A stretch of DNA of 64,000 nt from Carnobacterium inhibens subsp. inhibens DSM 13024. Its GTDB lineage: Bacteria; Bacillota; Bacilli; Lactobacillales; Carnobacteriaceae. The position numbers were made by a program, and so were the translations under genes. The first letter of the stretch is position 1, and every line of letters begins with the position of its first letter. The notes beneath the pieces were generated by a model. That model was given only the letters and a program-made list of their open reading frames with translations, ran no database searches and was not told the DNA's origin. Location: the NCBI RefSeq assembly GCF_000746825.1, contig NZ_JQIV01000003.1:1-64000 (forward strand). The letters are read 5' to 3'. Of the stretch, positions 19,690 through 29,032 are shown piece by piece.

Positions 19690-20007
19690 TTAACGACTGA
19701 TTACATCCGAAGTATAAACTTCTCCATTAGTTGCTCGTACTTGGATATGGTATTCTCCAGAACCAACATCTGTAAACGTTCTTGATGATGGACTGGTCAC
19801 GGAAGTATATCCTGTTCTCGATCCACGGTCCATCCAACCGCCACGAGTAGCACCAGAATAATCTCTCTTTTGTAAGTACATTGTCCAGTTTAGTGTTTCT
19901 GGTAAGTGGAAGTGCAACTCACGTAAAGTAAAATCTCCAATCACATTATTTCCAGAACTTGTAATACAAAGTTTTTGTGCACCGTAATAAAATTCGTTAC
20001 AAGGCAT
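19690..20007 (-). CDS. small beta-rich protein, unknown
   Basis: 105 residues after a good AGGAGG. Two Cys (MPCNEFYYGAQKLCITSS) and many Gly, Ser, Thr and aromatic residues, ending VRATNGEVYTSDVISR, as in small beta-sandwich domains. No signal peptide. Not recognised. Its position beside the lysis module suggests it belongs to a phage- or bacteriocin-like unit. Confidence 0.55.
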   Translation of the reverse strand: MPCNEFYYGAQKLCITSSGNNVIGDFTLRELHFHLPETLNWTMYLQKRDYSGATRGGWMDRGSRTGYTSVTSPSSRTFTDVGSGEYHIQVRATNGEVYTSDVISR

Positions 20008-20567
20008 ATTTATTTTCCTCCTTTCTATAGTTATTCCGGTATTTACCGGTTATACATATTAATTAAGCTATGGGTTGTTTTGACAACTATTAAAAATAAA
20101 AATTATTGAAATAAAATAGTTTAATTTAAAAATAATCAGGAAAAATGAGTCATCACACGATTATCTTCATTTTTAAAATGTACCTAACTAATAATCTTAT
20201 TTGGTAGCTTTCAGCATGTCTGTAATTTTTCTCGATGAAGAACTGAGAAAAAAGCTCAATCGTTATCCAAATTAGAACTATTTATTTAGAAGTATATTAA
20301 TTACCATAGATAAGGACGTGGTCAATGGAATTTAAGGAGGTAAATTCCAGTTGTTTACCTACTTAACTTCTTTATTAATTTTTTTAGAAATTTACTTTTT
20401 CTTGTCAGTATATTGTTTAGTTTAATTATATAAGTATGAAGGGTACTGAGTAATACTAATTGATTTAAAATAGATGAGGAAAACTATAAAAGAAGAATAA
20501 CAATAGAATAGAAGATAAAGATAATTAGCAAACAATTGAAATATTTATCAAGTAGAGGGGCTGCAAA
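20008..20567. other. intergenic, promoter region of the lysis module
   Basis: 560 bp with no plausible gene. A TTGTTT...TATAAG-like promoter may lie near 20413-20450, and a ribosome-binding site (GAGGGG) precedes the holin gene. Confidence 0.35.
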
Positions 20568-20789
20568 ATGGAATTTACAATAATAGTAGCAATGATTACT
20601 GGATTATCTCAATTTATAAAAAAATATATACCAAGTAAGTTTATACCGGTAGTAACAATAATATTAGGAATATTAGCTGGAATATTTTATTTAGATGAAA
20701 CTTTAAAGATGCGTCTTTTTTTAGGAACAGCGTTGGGATTATCTGCTATGGGAATGTTTGATATTACTAAAGTTACAACAAAGAAATAG
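20568..20789 (+). CDS. phage-type holin
   Basis: 73 residues with two to three closely spaced hydrophobic helices (FTIIVAMITGLSQFI, VTIILGILAGIFYL, LFLGTALGLSAMGMF) and a basic tail, the form of small holins similar to the Listeria phage A118 type. Holins open the membrane so that an endolysin reaches the wall. First gene of a module with the amidase at 21256. Confidence 0.65.
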   Translation: MEFTIIVAMITGLSQFIKKYIPSKFIPVVTIILGILAGIFYLDETLKMRLFLGTALGLSAMGMFDITKVTTKK

Positions 20790-20882
20790 CTTTTGTTTAC
20801 TTGTTTACAAATTATCTTTTTCGTAGTATAATAGAATAAAGAAATAATGCTCATTAGATTAATATAAAGGAGAAAAATAATT

Positions 20883-21074
20883 ATGGTAAAAAGACCTTTT
20901 GCGATACGTGTAGAAGAAAATGTAAGTACCAGATATAAAGCCTTAGCTTCAGTTTTAAATATAGATAGTGCACATTTATTAGAAAAGCTTATAAATGATC
21001 AAGAAAAAATATTAAGCAATGAGGAAAAAGAAGCTTATATTGCATTATTAAAAGTTTGGAAAAAAAGTAATTAA
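20883..21074 (+). CDS. small ribbon-helix-helix-like protein
   Basis: 63 residues beginning MVKRPFAIRVEENVSTRYKALASVLNIDSAHLLEKLIND, which fits a beta-strand followed by two helices (ribbon-helix-helix type DNA binding). Good ribosome-binding site (AAAGGAGA). It may regulate the lysis module. A hairpin at about 21105-21137 follows it. Confidence 0.5.
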   Translation: MVKRPFAIRVEENVSTRYKALASVLNIDSAHLLEKLINDQEKILSNEEKEAYIALLKVWKKSN

Positions 21075-21255
21075 AAAGATATATGTACTAGTAGATAGAG
21101 AAACCAGCCCTGTTAGAGGTCTAGTTTCTTTTTTTGTTTACAAGTTTACAAGTTTTTGTTATGATGTATTTATAAAAATAAACAGATAGTAATTTTTATA
21201 TTTTTTTAGTTTTTTCGTAAACAAGTTTACTTGTTTTTTTGAAAGGAGAGTTTAA

Positions 21256-22206
21256 ATGTTCATAATTGAAAGGCAGTACATTACTGGATTGTTTAAAAGA
21301 GAATTAAAAGATACAAATCTAATAATCGTGCATGAATCTGGAAATGAAAATAATACTAGTCTTGATTCTTTAGAAAACGAAGTGAACCATATGTCAACTA
21401 ATCATACAGCAGCTTTTACAAGCCATTGGGTAGGAAGTGGAGGTAGAATCATTCAAATTGCGCCAACTGGACTAGAACAATGGGGAGCTGGTAAACCAGC
21501 TAATTTCTATGCGTATGCCCAAGTAGAATTAGCAAGAACGAAAGACTTAGAGATTTTTAAAAAAGATTATAAAGCTTATATTTGGCTTATAAGGCAATTA
21601 GCAGATGAATCTAATATACCCAAAATTCTTAATAAGGGTTTTAAAGTAACAGACAAAGGAGTAAAAACCCATAGCTGGGTTACTCATAATTTAGGTGGTA
21701 CAACTCATTTAGACCCCGATAGTTACTTAAATAGTTGGGGGATTTCAATTAACCAGTTTAAAAAAGATATAGAGGAAGGTATAAATACTCCTAATGAAAC
21801 TTTGCATACTGTGACTAAAGGCGAAACACTATGGTCTATCTCTAATCAATATAAAATTCCTGTAACAGAAATAAAATCAATTAATAACCTAAAAGCTGAT
21901 CTTATTTATCCTGGAGACAAATTGATAATAAATAAAGAATTTAAAGATAATGAAAAAAGCAAAAGTCAAACTAAGATAGATAATAAATTGAGTTTACCTC
22001 AATCTGTTCAAACTTGGAGAGTTTATAATATCAAAGGACCTTACATTAGAGGAAAAGAGATTGGTATTTTATCTCCGGCTAAATTTGGAGGTTTAGAATA
22101 TGAAATTTTAGGCACATTATCTCCGGATGTATACAAAATTAAAACCAAAGATTTTGGAGAAGTAGCTATATACGCGGGAAGTGATACTAATGCTAGAATT
22201 AAATAA
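21256..22206 (+). CDS. N-acetylmuramoyl-L-alanine amidase with LysM and SH3 domains
   Basis: 316 residues. Residues 15-170 are an Amidase_2 (type 2 amidase) domain: NLIIVHESGNENN supplies the first zinc His, THSWVTHNLGGTTHLDPD the later ligands. Residues about 178-225 are a LysM domain (HTVTKGETLWSISNQYKIPVTEI). The C-terminal ~80 residues look like a bacterial SH3 wall-binding domain. No signal peptide, so release would depend on the holin two genes upstream, as in phage endolysins. Overlaps the next gene. Confidence 0.8.
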   Translation: MFIIERQYITGLFKRELKDTNLIIVHESGNENNTSLDSLENEVNHMSTNHTAAFTSHWVGSGGRIIQIAPTGLEQWGAGKPANFYAYAQVELARTKDLEIFKKDYKAYIWLIRQLADESNIPKILNKGFKVTDKGVKTHSWVTHNLGGTTHLDPDSYLNSWGISINQFKKDIEEGINTPNETLHTVTKGETLWSISNQYKIPVTEIKSINNLKADLIYPGDKLIINKEFKDNEKSKSQTKIDNKLSLPQSVQTWRVYNIKGPYIRGKEIGILSPAKFGGLEYEILGTLSPDVYKIKTKDFGEVAIYAGSDTNARIK

Positions 22207-22561
22207 AAGAAGTAACGAGGATAATACTATTTTTGATACACCTTTTATGACGGCGAAGGGAGTGGCTAGTTTTCTTGCCAATTACCATTACTTTCATACG
22301 GCTGCGTTAGATAAGGGAGATATGGATGCCGTAATACTTATGTCAGATTTCAATGAAATTTTTTCTAAAGTAATAATAACAACAAAACAATATGAAGCCC
22401 TTTATTTGGTTTTTTATAAAGGACTTAATCAAAGAGAAGCGAGTGAAGAAATGAATTGTTCTAAGCAAGCTGTACAACAGTTAATTCATTCTAGTACAAC
22501 TAAAATTTCTGAGTCTTATAAAATACAAATGAAGAATATAAGAAAGGAAGATACAATATGA
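22190..22561 (+). CDS. ArpU/sigma-70 region 4-like regulator
   Basis: About 123 residues starting inside the amidase gene; ATG at 22181 is an alternative. The C-terminal half has the sigma-like helix-turn-helix pattern TTKQYEALYLVFYKGLNQREASEEMNCSKQAVQQLI. Phage late-gene activators of the ArpU type have this form. Stop overlaps the ATG of the next gene. Confidence 0.6.
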   Translation: MLELNKRSNEDNTIFDTPFMTAKGVASFLANYHYFHTAALDKGDMDAVILMSDFNEIFSKVIITTKQYEALYLVFYKGLNQREASEEMNCSKQAVQQLIHSSTTKISESYKIQMKNIRKEDTI

Positions 22562-22965
22562 ACTTACTAATTGAAAATAAAAGAGCCATTAATATAAGTT
22601 ATGTTATTACTTCTCCAGACCAATTAGATAATGAAATTACTAAAATTTTGAAGATGGAAAAAAAATCAGGAGAAATTTTGACTATTAAAGAGAGAATTTT
22701 CGTTATTAATTGGTTGATGGATACGTATATTATAAAATTTGGAGAAGTTCCTAAAGGTAATCAAATTCAACGGCTAGCTAATTGGTTACTGTTAGAAAAC
22801 TTAAAGAATACACATCCAGACAAAGTAACTAGAGAGGAGTATCCTATTATGACGAAGAGACAGCTTAGGGCGCGTTACCGTCGTGAGATGGCAAATGAAA
22901 ATATTCCCGATACTTACACAACTTTAAGTTATTTAAGTAGTAAAAAAAATTCCATTGCAAAATAA
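22558..22965 (+). CDS. phage-like protein, unknown
   Basis: 135 residues, translationally coupled to the sigma-like gene (ATGA). Mixed alpha/beta with a basic C-terminal stretch (TKRQLRARYRREMANENIPDTY). Not recognised; probably part of the same regulatory or lysis operon, which ends at the following terminator. Confidence 0.5.
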   Translation: MNLLIENKRAINISYVITSPDQLDNEITKILKMEKKSGEILTIKERIFVINWLMDTYIIKFGEVPKGNQIQRLANWLLLENLKNTHPDKVTREEYPIMTKRQLRARYRREMANENIPDTYTTLSYLSSKKNSIAK

Positions 22966-22980
22966 AATATCAAACTATTT

Positions 22981-23024
22981 AAAAATGCCATTAGCTCATA
23001 TCATATAAGCTAATGGCATTTTTG
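22981..23024. terminator. terminator of the lysis operon
   Basis: AAAAATGCCATTAGCT / AGCTAATGGCATTTTT hairpin. Confidence 0.85.
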
Positions 23025-23179
23025 TTTGTAGAATAATTTAAACCATAATATATAACCAACCTACAGATATTTTAACTAAAAAATTTGAAGTTTTTTTATA
23101 ACTTTACTTAATTAGTCTGATGAAGTCCATTAATACAGAGTAGTCAGTAATTTTAAAATACTAAAAAAAGAAATCCGCT

Positions 23180-23461
23180 TTATAAAGCGGATTTCCATCG
23201 AACTTCACACTCGGTTTTTGCTTTAGAATAGAGTACCTCGCCATATTTATTGACGGAATCCATATCCTGTTTTTCATATAGTATCCCAATATACTCAGAT
23301 ATTTCTTCTTCAAGGGACCACAGAGTGAAATCAGCGCTGAATTTATCAATAAGACCTGATATATATAATTTGGTTACGGTTTCTTTTGCTAATAAGACAG
23401 CATAAAGCTCACTAATGATTTGAGAATTTGTAGAGCAAAAAGCTGGGTCGATATTTTCCAT
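23180..23461 (-). CDS. small acidic protein, unknown
   Basis: 93 residues, helical (IISELYAVLLAKETVTKLYIS, LEEEISEYIGILYEKQDMDSV). Ribosome-binding site AGGAG. The stem AAATCCGCTT / AAGCGGATTT at its 3' end (about 23168-23197) overlaps the coding end and probably terminates it. Not recognised. Confidence 0.5.
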   Translation of the reverse strand: MENIDPAFCSTNSQIISELYAVLLAKETVTKLYISGLIDKFSADFTLWSLEEEISEYIGILYEKQDMDSVNKYGEVLYSKAKTECEVRWKSAL

Positions 23462-23553
23462 AAGATTAAACTCCTTTCACTACTCGTACGAACGTTTGTT
23501 CTTGTTTAAATCATAACAGGCTGTCGAAAACAAGTCAACAAGTTATCCTTTTA

Positions 23554-23593
23554 TTTACAATCTATTTTAATTAATTAAATAGATTGTAAATAA
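23554..23593. repeat. palindrome in the promoter region of the DUF1906 gene
   Basis: TTTACAATCTATTT and its complement meet around TTAATTAATT. Further out, CAAGT and ACTTG copies extend the symmetry. It lies between two divergent genes, so an operator is likely. Confidence 0.5.
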
Positions 23594-23627
23594 AACTTGT
23601 CAACAGTACCCTCAGCCTAATTAATAG

Positions 23628-23714
23628 ATGACGGATGATAAACGTCAATTAATACTAGAAGAACAGGAACTAAAGAATTTAGAAATAGAATTAATAAAAA
23701 ATAGGAGGAATTAG
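23628..23714 (+). CDS. leader peptide coupled to the DUF1906 protein
   Basis: 28-codon ORF (MTDDKRQLILEEQELKNLEI...) whose last codons (AGG AGG AAT TAG) contain the ribosome-binding site of the next gene, 2 bp away. Such overlap suggests translational coupling. Very short, so moderate confidence. Confidence 0.4.
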   Translation: MTDDKRQLILEEQELKNLEIELIKNRRN

Positions 23715-23716
23715 TA

Positions 23717-25906
23717 ATGGCAGATGAAGCGGTTAAGGCAGCACAAGTATGGGTAAATAAGACCTATTCAGGTAGATCTGGTTATACTACAGTAAATGAG
23801 GATGGAATTACTGGATGGTCAACGATGTATGCTCTAACAAAAGCATTACAATTAGAATTAGGAATTACTGCTACATCCAATAATTTTGGATCTGGGACAT
23901 TATCAGAACTAGAACGCCAATACAATACTATTAGTATGGGAGTGAATGATAAGAACACTAATATTGTTAAGATTATTCAAAGTGCATTATTTTCTAAGGG
24001 ATATAGTCCGGGGTCTATTAGCGGGACTTTTGGACCAGAGACTGAATCTGCAATTTCAAAAATGAAAGGTAATATGGGATTATCAGAAGATGGAAAAGTA
24101 ACACCAAAAGTTTTTAAGGCACTTTTAACAATGGATGCATATGTTACATTAGAAAACTATGGTGGTACTGAAAAAATTAGAACAATTCAACAATGGTTAA
24201 ACAAACGATATATTAATCGGAAAAACTTTTATATTCAACCAGCTGATGGAGTGTACTCTAGAGGAACGCAACAAGCTTTAATTTATGCTATTCAATATGA
24301 AGAAGGTTTATCGGATAGTGTAGCAAATGGTAATTTTGGACCTACAACAAAAAATAATTTGCCAACTTTACAGGTAGGCAGTCAAGATGGGACGACTCAG
24401 TTTGTTCACTTGTTACAAGCAGCGTTAATTTTCAACAATTTTGAAGTTGATTTTGATGGTATTTTTGGAAATGGTACTAAAGAAAAAGTTAGTGCGTTTC
24501 AAACTTTCTCTGGTCTTATGGGTGATGGAATTGTTGGTGCACAATCGTGGTCTTCTCTTCTTGTTAGTACTGGTGACCCAAATAGAAAGGGAACAGCATT
24601 AGATTGTGTTACAGAAATCACTCCGGCTAGAGCACAAACACTTGTTAATGCAGGATATGAAACAGTTGGCCGTTATTTAACAAATGTTAAGGGAACACTA
24701 TTGAATAAAAAAATTCAATCTGGAGAACTTGCAACAATTTTTAACGCAGGATTAACAGTATTTCCTATTTATCAAACGTATGGAGGATCTGCAACCTATT
24801 TTAATGCTACACAAGGTAGTGAAGATGCTAAGATGGCTTACACAGCAGCAAAAAGTTATGGATTTGAAGAGGGAACTATTATCTATTTTGCTGTAGATTA
24901 TGATTCAACTGATGATGAAATTAGTAGTAAAATATTACCCCATTTTCAAGCGATTTATTCGACTATGCAAACACTTGGTTCTTATAAAATTGGTATTTAT
25001 GGCACGCGTAATGCTTGCTCTAGGGTATCTAAGGCAGGGTATGCTGTAACTAGTTTTGTTAGTGACATGTCAACAGGATTTAGTGGTAATTTAGGTTTTG
25101 CATTGCCAGAAAATTGGGCATTTGATCAAATTTCGACTATTAGTCTAGGTAGTGGAGAAGGTAAAATTGAAATTGATAATAACATTAAATCAGGCAGAGA
25201 TAACGGAGTTAATAAGGTTATAAAAACAGATGAATCTATAATCGAACAAGAGTTGAGAACTGTAGCTGCAGGTATCTTCCCATTTAGCGAAATTTCCAAT
25301 TATCGTGTAGAAATGGATAGTGAACCCCACATTATAGTTAATGATCGATACTATAAATTAGAATATAAAGCTTCATTAGATACTGATATTGGGGAAAGTA
25401 ATTCATTAAATAGTATTGTTATATCAGAAGGAAAACCTAAAATAACTACATCATTGTTAACTACATTAACATCGGGAGAATCTATTGCCAGCGAATTAGA
25501 ATTAGATATTGATACAAATAAATTAATTTATAGTTTTGCTTCAAATATTAACAATGGTTTTATATCAACGTATATAACTTTATCCTCAGATTTAGAAGTA
25601 GAATATAACTACGAAATTTCAAAAGCTGTAACTTTGACAAGCGGGCTAGTCACTACTCCAAAAATAATATTCACCTTAACTTTAAGAAATCCCGATGATC
25701 CTATTAATCCAAATGTTGTTCCTGTAGAGGTAGTAGAACCATATTTAGTTCGACAAGATGCAACATTCGGTAACGTTGTTACTAGTGTAGGTGTAGTGCT
25801 TATTTTAGCTTCTATGCTGTTTACTATAGCAAGCACAGGTGGTACGTCAACTCCAATTGTTATTAGTACTGGTGGAGTAGTTATATCGAGATTATTGAGT
25901 AATTAA
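23717..25906 (+). CDS. DUF1906 glycoside-hydrolase-like protein with peptidoglycan-binding repeats
   Basis: 729 residues. Residues 1-290 hold three to four degenerate peptidoglycan-binding repeats (NIVKIIQSALFSKGYSPGSISGTFGPET; HLLQAALIFNNFEVDFDGIFGNGT). Residues 295-495 match the DUF1906/Rv2525c-like glycoside-hydrolase fold: GTALDCVTEITPARAQTLVNAGY, VGRYLTN, FPIYQTYG, IIYFAVDYDST, IGIYGT, WAFDQIS. About 200 residues of beta-rich sequence follow, then a hydrophobic C-terminal helix (VVTSVGVVLILASMLFTIAS). No signal peptide. Likely a wall-active protein. Confidence 0.7.
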   Translation: MADEAVKAAQVWVNKTYSGRSGYTTVNEDGITGWSTMYALTKALQLELGITATSNNFGSGTLSELERQYNTISMGVNDKNTNIVKIIQSALFSKGYSPGSISGTFGPETESAISKMKGNMGLSEDGKVTPKVFKALLTMDAYVTLENYGGTEKIRTIQQWLNKRYINRKNFYIQPADGVYSRGTQQALIYAIQYEEGLSDSVANGNFGPTTKNNLPTLQVGSQDGTTQFVHLLQAALIFNNFEVDFDGIFGNGTKEKVSAFQTFSGLMGDGIVGAQSWSSLLVSTGDPNRKGTALDCVTEITPARAQTLVNAGYETVGRYLTNVKGTLLNKKIQSGELATIFNAGLTVFPIYQTYGGSATYFNATQGSEDAKMAYTAAKSYGFEEGTIIYFAVDYDSTDDEISSKILPHFQAIYSTMQTLGSYKIGIYGTRNACSRVSKAGYAVTSFVSDMSTGFSGNLGFALPENWAFDQISTISLGSGEGKIEIDNNIKSGRDNGVNKVIKTDESIIEQELRTVAAGIFPFSEISNYRVEMDSEPHIIVNDRYYKLEYKASLDTDIGESNSLNSIVISEGKPKITTSLLTTLTSGESIASELELDIDTNKLIYSFASNINNGFISTYITLSSDLEVEYNYEISKAVTLTSGLVTTPKIIFTLTLRNPDDPINPNVVPVEVVEPYLVRQDATFGNVVTSVGVVLILASMLFTIASTGGTSTPIVISTGGVVISRLLSN

Positions 25907-25958
25907 TTTTAAATAAACATATAATAAAAATTACGTTTTTAATTTATTTATAAAGTAA

Positions 25959-26006
25959 TATCCACACCTTTATTTTAGAATACTTATAAAATAAAGATGT
26001 GGATAT
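25959..26006. terminator. terminator hairpin
   Basis: TATCCACATC-like stem pairing with a GATGTGGATA arm, with a matched TTTATTTT / AAAATAAA extension. Confidence 0.65.
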
Positions 26007-26010
26007 ATGA

Positions 26011-26042
26011 GAGGAGCTAGGAATTTATCCTAGCTCCTTTAA
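26011..26042 (+). terminator. terminator hairpin
   Basis: GAGGAGCTAGGA / TCCTAGCTCCTTT stem; the second of a tandem pair after the DUF1906 gene. No gene between here and 26180. Confidence 0.75.
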
Positions 26043-26179
26043 ATTTTATAATTAAAAAGAAATCAATATACTATTATACATATTGATTTAAAACAAGTAA
26101 TTCTTTTGATAATTAATTAAACTAAGAGTATTGAAAAAGAACACTCATTAAAATAAGGAATATTTTCAGATAAAATTAT

Positions 26180-26698
26180 TTATTTTTTTAAATGTATTCT
26201 ATCAGGATTTAAATATTTTGATATTAATTCCTTGAACCGATAAATATCTTCTTTAGAATTAAAGTAGCACTTAGGTAAAGAAAATGCTAGAGATTCAGAA
26301 AAATAAACAATAAAATCATGTCTGATTTCTCGAACTGAGTAAATATGTTCCCAGTCACGATGACTATGCTCATTCGAAGCAATTAAATTAAGTCCTAAAT
26401 CATTTGCTTCAACAGTAAGTTCTTCTCTTAAACCATAGTTACTTCTAAATTCTTTTTTTGCTTTATAAATTACAGCAAAATAAGAGAGTGGAACAACAAT
26501 TAAAAGGACACATAATGCAGAAATAATAAAATTCGTTAGCAACGAAAGATCCGTTAAAGTAAATAAATAGATCATTAATATTAAAAAACCGCTAATTAAA
26601 ATTTTTATAGCATATTTTATTCTCATATATAAGAAAATACGAGAATAATCTTTTTCTGTTAAAGAAAATTTAATTAGAACATCATTATTTTTATTCAT
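26180..26698 (-). CDS. YcxB-like membrane protein
   Basis: 172 residues with two hydrophobic helices at about 30-80 and a C-terminal domain ending REDWxHI-like HRDWEHIYSVREIRHDFIVYFSESLAFSLPKCYF. Same family and layout as the protein at 8904-9419, though divergent in sequence. Function unknown. The 328 bp upstream (26699-27026) hold no gene. Confidence 0.65.
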   Translation of the reverse strand: MNKNNDVLIKFSLTEKDYSRIFLYMRIKYAIKILISGFLILMIYLFTLTDLSLLTNFIISALCVLLIVVPLSYFAVIYKAKKEFRSNYGLREELTVEANDLGLNLIASNEHSHRDWEHIYSVREIRHDFIVYFSESLAFSLPKCYFNSKEDIYRFKELISKYLNPDRIHLKK

Positions 26699-27026
26699 AC
26701 ATACCTCCTGTTTAAAAAACTATTGTGAAATATAGTTTCCTGTAATTACAATATTACTATATTTGATTGAGTTAATACTAAGTTAAATCGGGTTTTTGTT
26801 GACCATGTACATTATATTATGTTTATAAAGTTATATTGTATATTTGTGTAGAGGAATGCATATTGGTTTATGGATAAAATAAATGTAATAGTCTGTGGTG
26901 CATTGCTCTCTTCAATTCCAAGTGATGTTCTACAAAAATAGTTACTTTTGGTAATATTTTTGGTTCAATTCTCCCTATTTAGCATTCAATTTTTTAACGT
27001 TTTTTGACAGGGATGATTAATATAGT

Positions 27027-27500
27027 TCACACATTAAAATGATCTTCAATATAACTTCTTAAATAATTTTGATACATCGAACCCCAAATTGGTGTACCCT
27101 TGTAATAATATAATTTACTGCGACTTATATCATAAATAATTGGCATTTCAAATAAAGAAAAATGTTTTTTAGGTCTTGAAAGAACAAAGTCTATTGCTGC
27201 GTCTGTAACAGTTTCTGATATCAATACATTAAAAGAAACTACTCCATTTTGGAAACCACGTGGTAAACCTCTGTGTTTTTTTGAAGCATATTTTGTACAA
27301 ATAGATGAATAATTTTCGATAGTATCTATATCAATTTTATCAATATAATGAATAAATGAAAAAATCTTTAGTTTTGTTGCCAACCATTGAATTTTAAATT
27401 TTTCTTCGTATGAGACTGTTATTAGAGATTGGTCAATTTTAATTTTTTCCAAATTAGAAAATTGGTTTGAACACCTATTTAAATAGTCATTATTATCCAT
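27027..27500 (-). CDS. uncharacterised cytoplasmic protein
   Basis: 157 residues after AGGAGGAAG. Mostly helical with a Gly-rich turn (KKHRGLPRGFQNGVVSFNVLIS) and an aromatic C-terminus. Looks like small stress- or phage-response proteins of Firmicutes but I cannot name a family. Confidence 0.5.
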   Translation of the reverse strand: MDNNDYLNRCSNQFSNLEKIKIDQSLITVSYEEKFKIQWLATKLKIFSFIHYIDKIDIDTIENYSSICTKYASKKHRGLPRGFQNGVVSFNVLISETVTDAAIDFVLSRPKKHFSLFEMPIIYDISRSKLYYYKGTPIWGSMYQNYLRSYIEDHFNV

Positions 27501-27718
27501 TTTGCTTCCTCCTATTTTAAAGCTTTTCTAGCCCTATAATACTTAAATTTGCTATATACTAAATTCAAGTACTTTTAAAACCTTTGTTATAAATTATAAT
27601 ATAAACTTTAATCTTAGATTTTGCTATTGGTAAATTATAACATTTAAAAAATAAATCGATAGGTAAGTATTATTTAAAATAATTATCATGATAAAAAATG
27701 CCTTCTATTTATTTTTGA

Positions 27719-28306
27719 TTAAGTTGTTTTTATTGCTTTATTTAAAATTTGTTTTGAGTCTCTCAATTGTAACTTTCGATATAATGATCCTTGAGAGATA
27801 CCAGTGATTCGTATAATGTCTTTAACCGAATAATGTCCTGAATCATATAAGCGTAAAGCATCTTTCACCTTTTGTTTATCCAATATAGGTCTACCAAGTT
27901 TCACTCCACGTGCTTTCGCTGATGTTAAACCTTCATTTACTCGTTGTACCGTCAAATCACGTTCCAACTGAGCAATTACAGCCATCATTTGAAACATAGC
28001 TTGTCCAGTAGGGGTAGAGGTATCTAAATTCTCTTTTAACGAAATTACTTCTACTCCTAGATTTTTAAGTTCTTCAACCGTTGATAAGATGTCTAGTGTT
28101 CTTCTACCTAAACGACTGATTGATTCAATAATAACGATGTCTCCTGATCGAACAGTCATAAATAGTGTATCTAGTCCGGCACGTTTTTTTTGTGTACCTG
28201 TAAATTTCTCTTGAATGAGTTTATCATATCCAACTTTTTCTAATGCGTCTAATTGGCGGTAAAGTTCTTGGTTGTCAGTTGATACTCGTGCATAAGCAAT
28301 CTTCAT
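27719..28306 (-). CDS. serine resolvase/invertase
   Basis: 195 residues. Catalytic domain begins MKIAYARVSTDNQ with nucleophile Ser9; ISRLGRRTLDIL and AVIAQLERDLTVQRVNEGL are standard motifs. The C-terminal helix-turn-helix (YSVKDIIRITGISQGSLYRKL) binds the res site. Such enzymes resolve plasmid multimers or transposition cointegrates. The upstream region (28307-28634) is AT-rich and probably contains the recombination site. Confidence 0.9.
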   Translation of the reverse strand: MKIAYARVSTDNQELYRQLDALEKVGYDKLIQEKFTGTQKKRAGLDTLFMTVRSGDIVIIESISRLGRRTLDILSTVEELKNLGVEVISLKENLDTSTPTGQAMFQMMAVIAQLERDLTVQRVNEGLTSAKARGVKLGRPILDKQKVKDALRLYDSGHYSVKDIIRITGISQGSLYRKLQLRDSKQILNKAIKTT

Positions 28307-28634
28307 GATTTCACCTCATTATAAGTTTCTTCTTATTATATATAAGTATATTTGTTGAATTTTTTAATATTGCTTCTTTTTATATTGTATCATTATTTTC
28401 ATTAAATGTAATGGTATTTGGTAATGATTATGGGAATAGAATTTGGTAATTATGAAAAAGCTGATTTTATAAGGATTTTTGTGTTTTGTTTTAGTATAAA
28501 AACCAATTCCCAAAAACACTTGTTTTTGGGAACGGTATTGCGAAAATTTTAATAAAATGGAAGACGTCAAGTTATGATATTATTAATAGAGTAAAATCCA
28601 ATTTATTCATTATAGATTTAAGGAGATGATTATT
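28307..28634. other. AT-rich space, probable res site
   Basis: No gene on either strand apart from improbable frames. Position in front of the resolvase is where res sites usually lie, but I cannot delimit the subsites by eye. A hairpin with AAACACTTG-type arms lies near 28505-28535. Confidence 0.3.
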
Positions 28635-28805
28635 ATGTTTGGTGTGATAAAAGAAATAATAATTAACCACTACAATAATGGTACTTTGCAAGGCCGCATG
28701 GAATCTCTAAATAGACTACTAGAAAAAAATATGGAAGAAACCACTATATCGATATCAGAATATGAACTACTAAAAGAAACAATAGATGATTTAAGTACAA
28801 AATAA
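28635..28805 (+). CDS. 56-residue unknown protein
   Basis: Strong ribosome-binding site (AAGGAGATG) before ATG. Sequence begins MFGVIKEIIINHYNNG and continues with charged helices (MESLNRLLEKNMEE). Looks like small plasmid-borne proteins of Lactobacillales; function unknown. Confidence 0.6.
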   Translation: MFGVIKEIIINHYNNGTLQGRMESLNRLLEKNMEETTISISEYELLKETIDDLSTK

Positions 28806-28948
28806 AAAATATAATAAATTTTTCTATAGGAATACTTAATTAGGTATAGGTTAGGTATGTCGCTTACTACACTAGTAACCTAAAGTAAGAAAAGTTGAAT
28901 TGGATATAAATAAGTTAATACTGTCATGTAAAGCAGAATAAGAGTCGA

Positions 28949-29001
28949 GAGCACAAAAAACGAAGTAGTATGAACTACACCGTTTTTTGTGTTCTTTTTT
29001 T
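28949..29001. terminator. terminator hairpin
   Basis: GAGCACAAAAAACG / CGTTTTTTGTGTTC stem with an inner GTAGT/ACTAC hairpin and a T7 tail. Confidence 0.8.
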
Positions 29002-29032
29002 GCACTACAAGGTTATATTTTTTATTTGGAAT

